Shown one piece after another: positions 5,949 to 6,409 of a stretch of 6,409 nucleotides of DNA. The notes beneath the pieces are model-generated. The model searched no databases. It saw nothing but the letters and a program-made list of their open reading frames with translations, and was not told the DNA's origin. A program made the translations under genes and the position numbers. Each line of letters starts with the position of its first letter. Position 1 is the first letter of the stretch. Location of the stretch: the NCBI GenBank assembly GCA_030835005.1, contig JAUQWT010000107.1, positions 1 through 6,409 on the forward strand, given 5' to 3'. This DNA comes from Ignavibacteria bacterium (lineage in GTDB: Bacteria; Bacteroidota; Ignavibacteria; Tepidaquicellales; OLB5).

Positions 5949-6065
5949 AAATAAAGTTCAAGAATCCACATATCAGCTACTCCCATTTGATTTGGCGACG
6001 GCTGTATGTTGCTACAAGAAGACAAAGATTCCCAGTGTTTTTGTTATTTCGTAGCTGTTTGTTCT
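5949..6065. other. Spacer beyond repeat copy C, no gene called
   Basis: This spacer lies between copy C and the stop codon of the next minus-strand gene. Its base composition is closer to coding than that of the flanking spacers. On the plus strand a frame runs from about 5928 to a TAG near 6052 (QESTYQLLPFDLATAVCCYK within it). On the minus strand a frame reads NQMGVADMWILELYFSG before a stop. Neither has a convincing start or a family that I know, and they overlap on opposite strands. The stretch may be an extension of the mobile repeat or a decayed gene. I see no terminator hairpin for the downstream-ending gene. Confidence 0.3.
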
Positions 6066-6409
6066 TTAGATTGTTTCTTGAGATTTTGCAGAAAGAGCCT
6101 TATGAAGTTTCTCCGCCTGCAAGATAAATATTTCCAGGCGTGATTGAGTGATTTGCGGGTAAGGATTTCCGTCGCTTTCTATATATAAAAATGGCAGTGA
6201 TGATATATCATCAGGATAACCGTTGCGTTTCAATTTTCCGTTTCTGTATTTGCCTTCCATGGTCATTACTTTATTTAATATGGCTTCCGATAAGCGGCTT
6301 GGCATGCAATTAAACGGTCCAATTGATATGACTCCACAAGCTTCATCAAGGATATCACGAAGAGCAAGGCCGGTAGTTAAAATCGTTTCACCAACCAGTT
6401 TTTCTGATA
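6066..6409 (-). CDS. C-terminal end of a large 2-hydroxyacyl-CoA dehydratase activase-type protein (partial)
   Basis: The frame is open from the window edge (first full codon at 6407) to a TAA at 6066, giving 113 residues. An internal ATG at 6305 is not the true start, because the 34 residues before it belong to the same fold. Key segments are LRDILDEACGVISIGPFNCMPSRLSEAIL, then LPFLYIESDGNPYPQITQSRLEIFILQAEKLHKAL. The GPFxCMPSR and ESDGNPxPQxxxxRLExFxLQA patterns are those I associate with the C-terminal region of long CoA-substrate-specific enzyme activases (BcrAD/BadFG ATPase plus HgdB/DUF2229-like regions, COG1924/COG3580/COG3581). These proteins carry an ATPase and Fe-S cysteines; only the C-terminal cysteines of this end can be seen here. 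In well-studied members the role is reductive activation of acyl-CoA dehydratases; for the long fused type the substrate is unsettled. Confidence 0.75.
   Translation of the reverse strand, partial: SEKLVGETILTTGLALRDILDEACGVISIGPFNCMPSRLSEAILNKVMTMEGKYRNGKLKRNGYPDDISSLPFLYIESDGNPYPQITQSRLEIFILQAEKLHKALSAKSQETI

Noticed and set aside
6066..6305. A separate 79-residue gene starting at the ATG at 6305
   Set aside because: The frame continues upstream to the window edge, and the residues before this ATG belong to the same conserved segment, so it is the tail of a larger protein.

Overview
The window looks like chromosomal DNA from an AT-rich member of the Bacteroidota/Chlorobiota/Ignavibacteriota group, most probably an Ignavibacteria-like organism. 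The evidence is a YPNPFNP-type type IX secretion (T9SS, Por) sorting domain, a second partial sorting domain, weak or absent Shine-Dalgarno sequences, and a hypothetical protein of a kind common in that group. This is an inference from protein style; no rRNA or other phylogenetic marker is present.

Layout. The first 199 bases are the 3' end of an unrecognised plus-strand gene, closed by a 16-bp hairpin. Bases 262-664 hold no gene. They contain copy A of a dispersed repeat, a 5' half of a tRNA-Pro(CGG) gene butting directly onto it, a strong palindrome, and the terminator of the next gene. Bases 665-2122 (minus) encode a secreted protein with seven repeats of about 51 residues, six carrying an Asp-box, and a T9SS sorting domain. 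A divergent intergenic region follows, then a plus-strand gene (2325-3893) for a 492-522 residue helical hypothetical protein. Bases 3939-4179 hold an orphan fragment of a second T9SS sorting domain, cut off just where repeat copy B begins. Bases 4245-5696 (minus) encode an NAD(P)-binding SDR-type protein with a C-terminal DUF2867-like domain. Copy C of the repeat lies upstream of it, and the window ends inside the C-terminus of a large CoA-dehydratase-activase-type protein on the minus strand.

The genes do not form an obvious pathway. They are mostly single transcription units on alternating strands, separated by repeat-bearing spacers. The most interesting signal is not a gene. It is a short, non-coding, MITE-like repeat family (copies A, B, C) whose members sit at a broken tRNA gene, at a broken sorting-domain gene, and on both sides of the SDR gene. 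I see no CRISPR array, defence system, intact transposase or phage gene.
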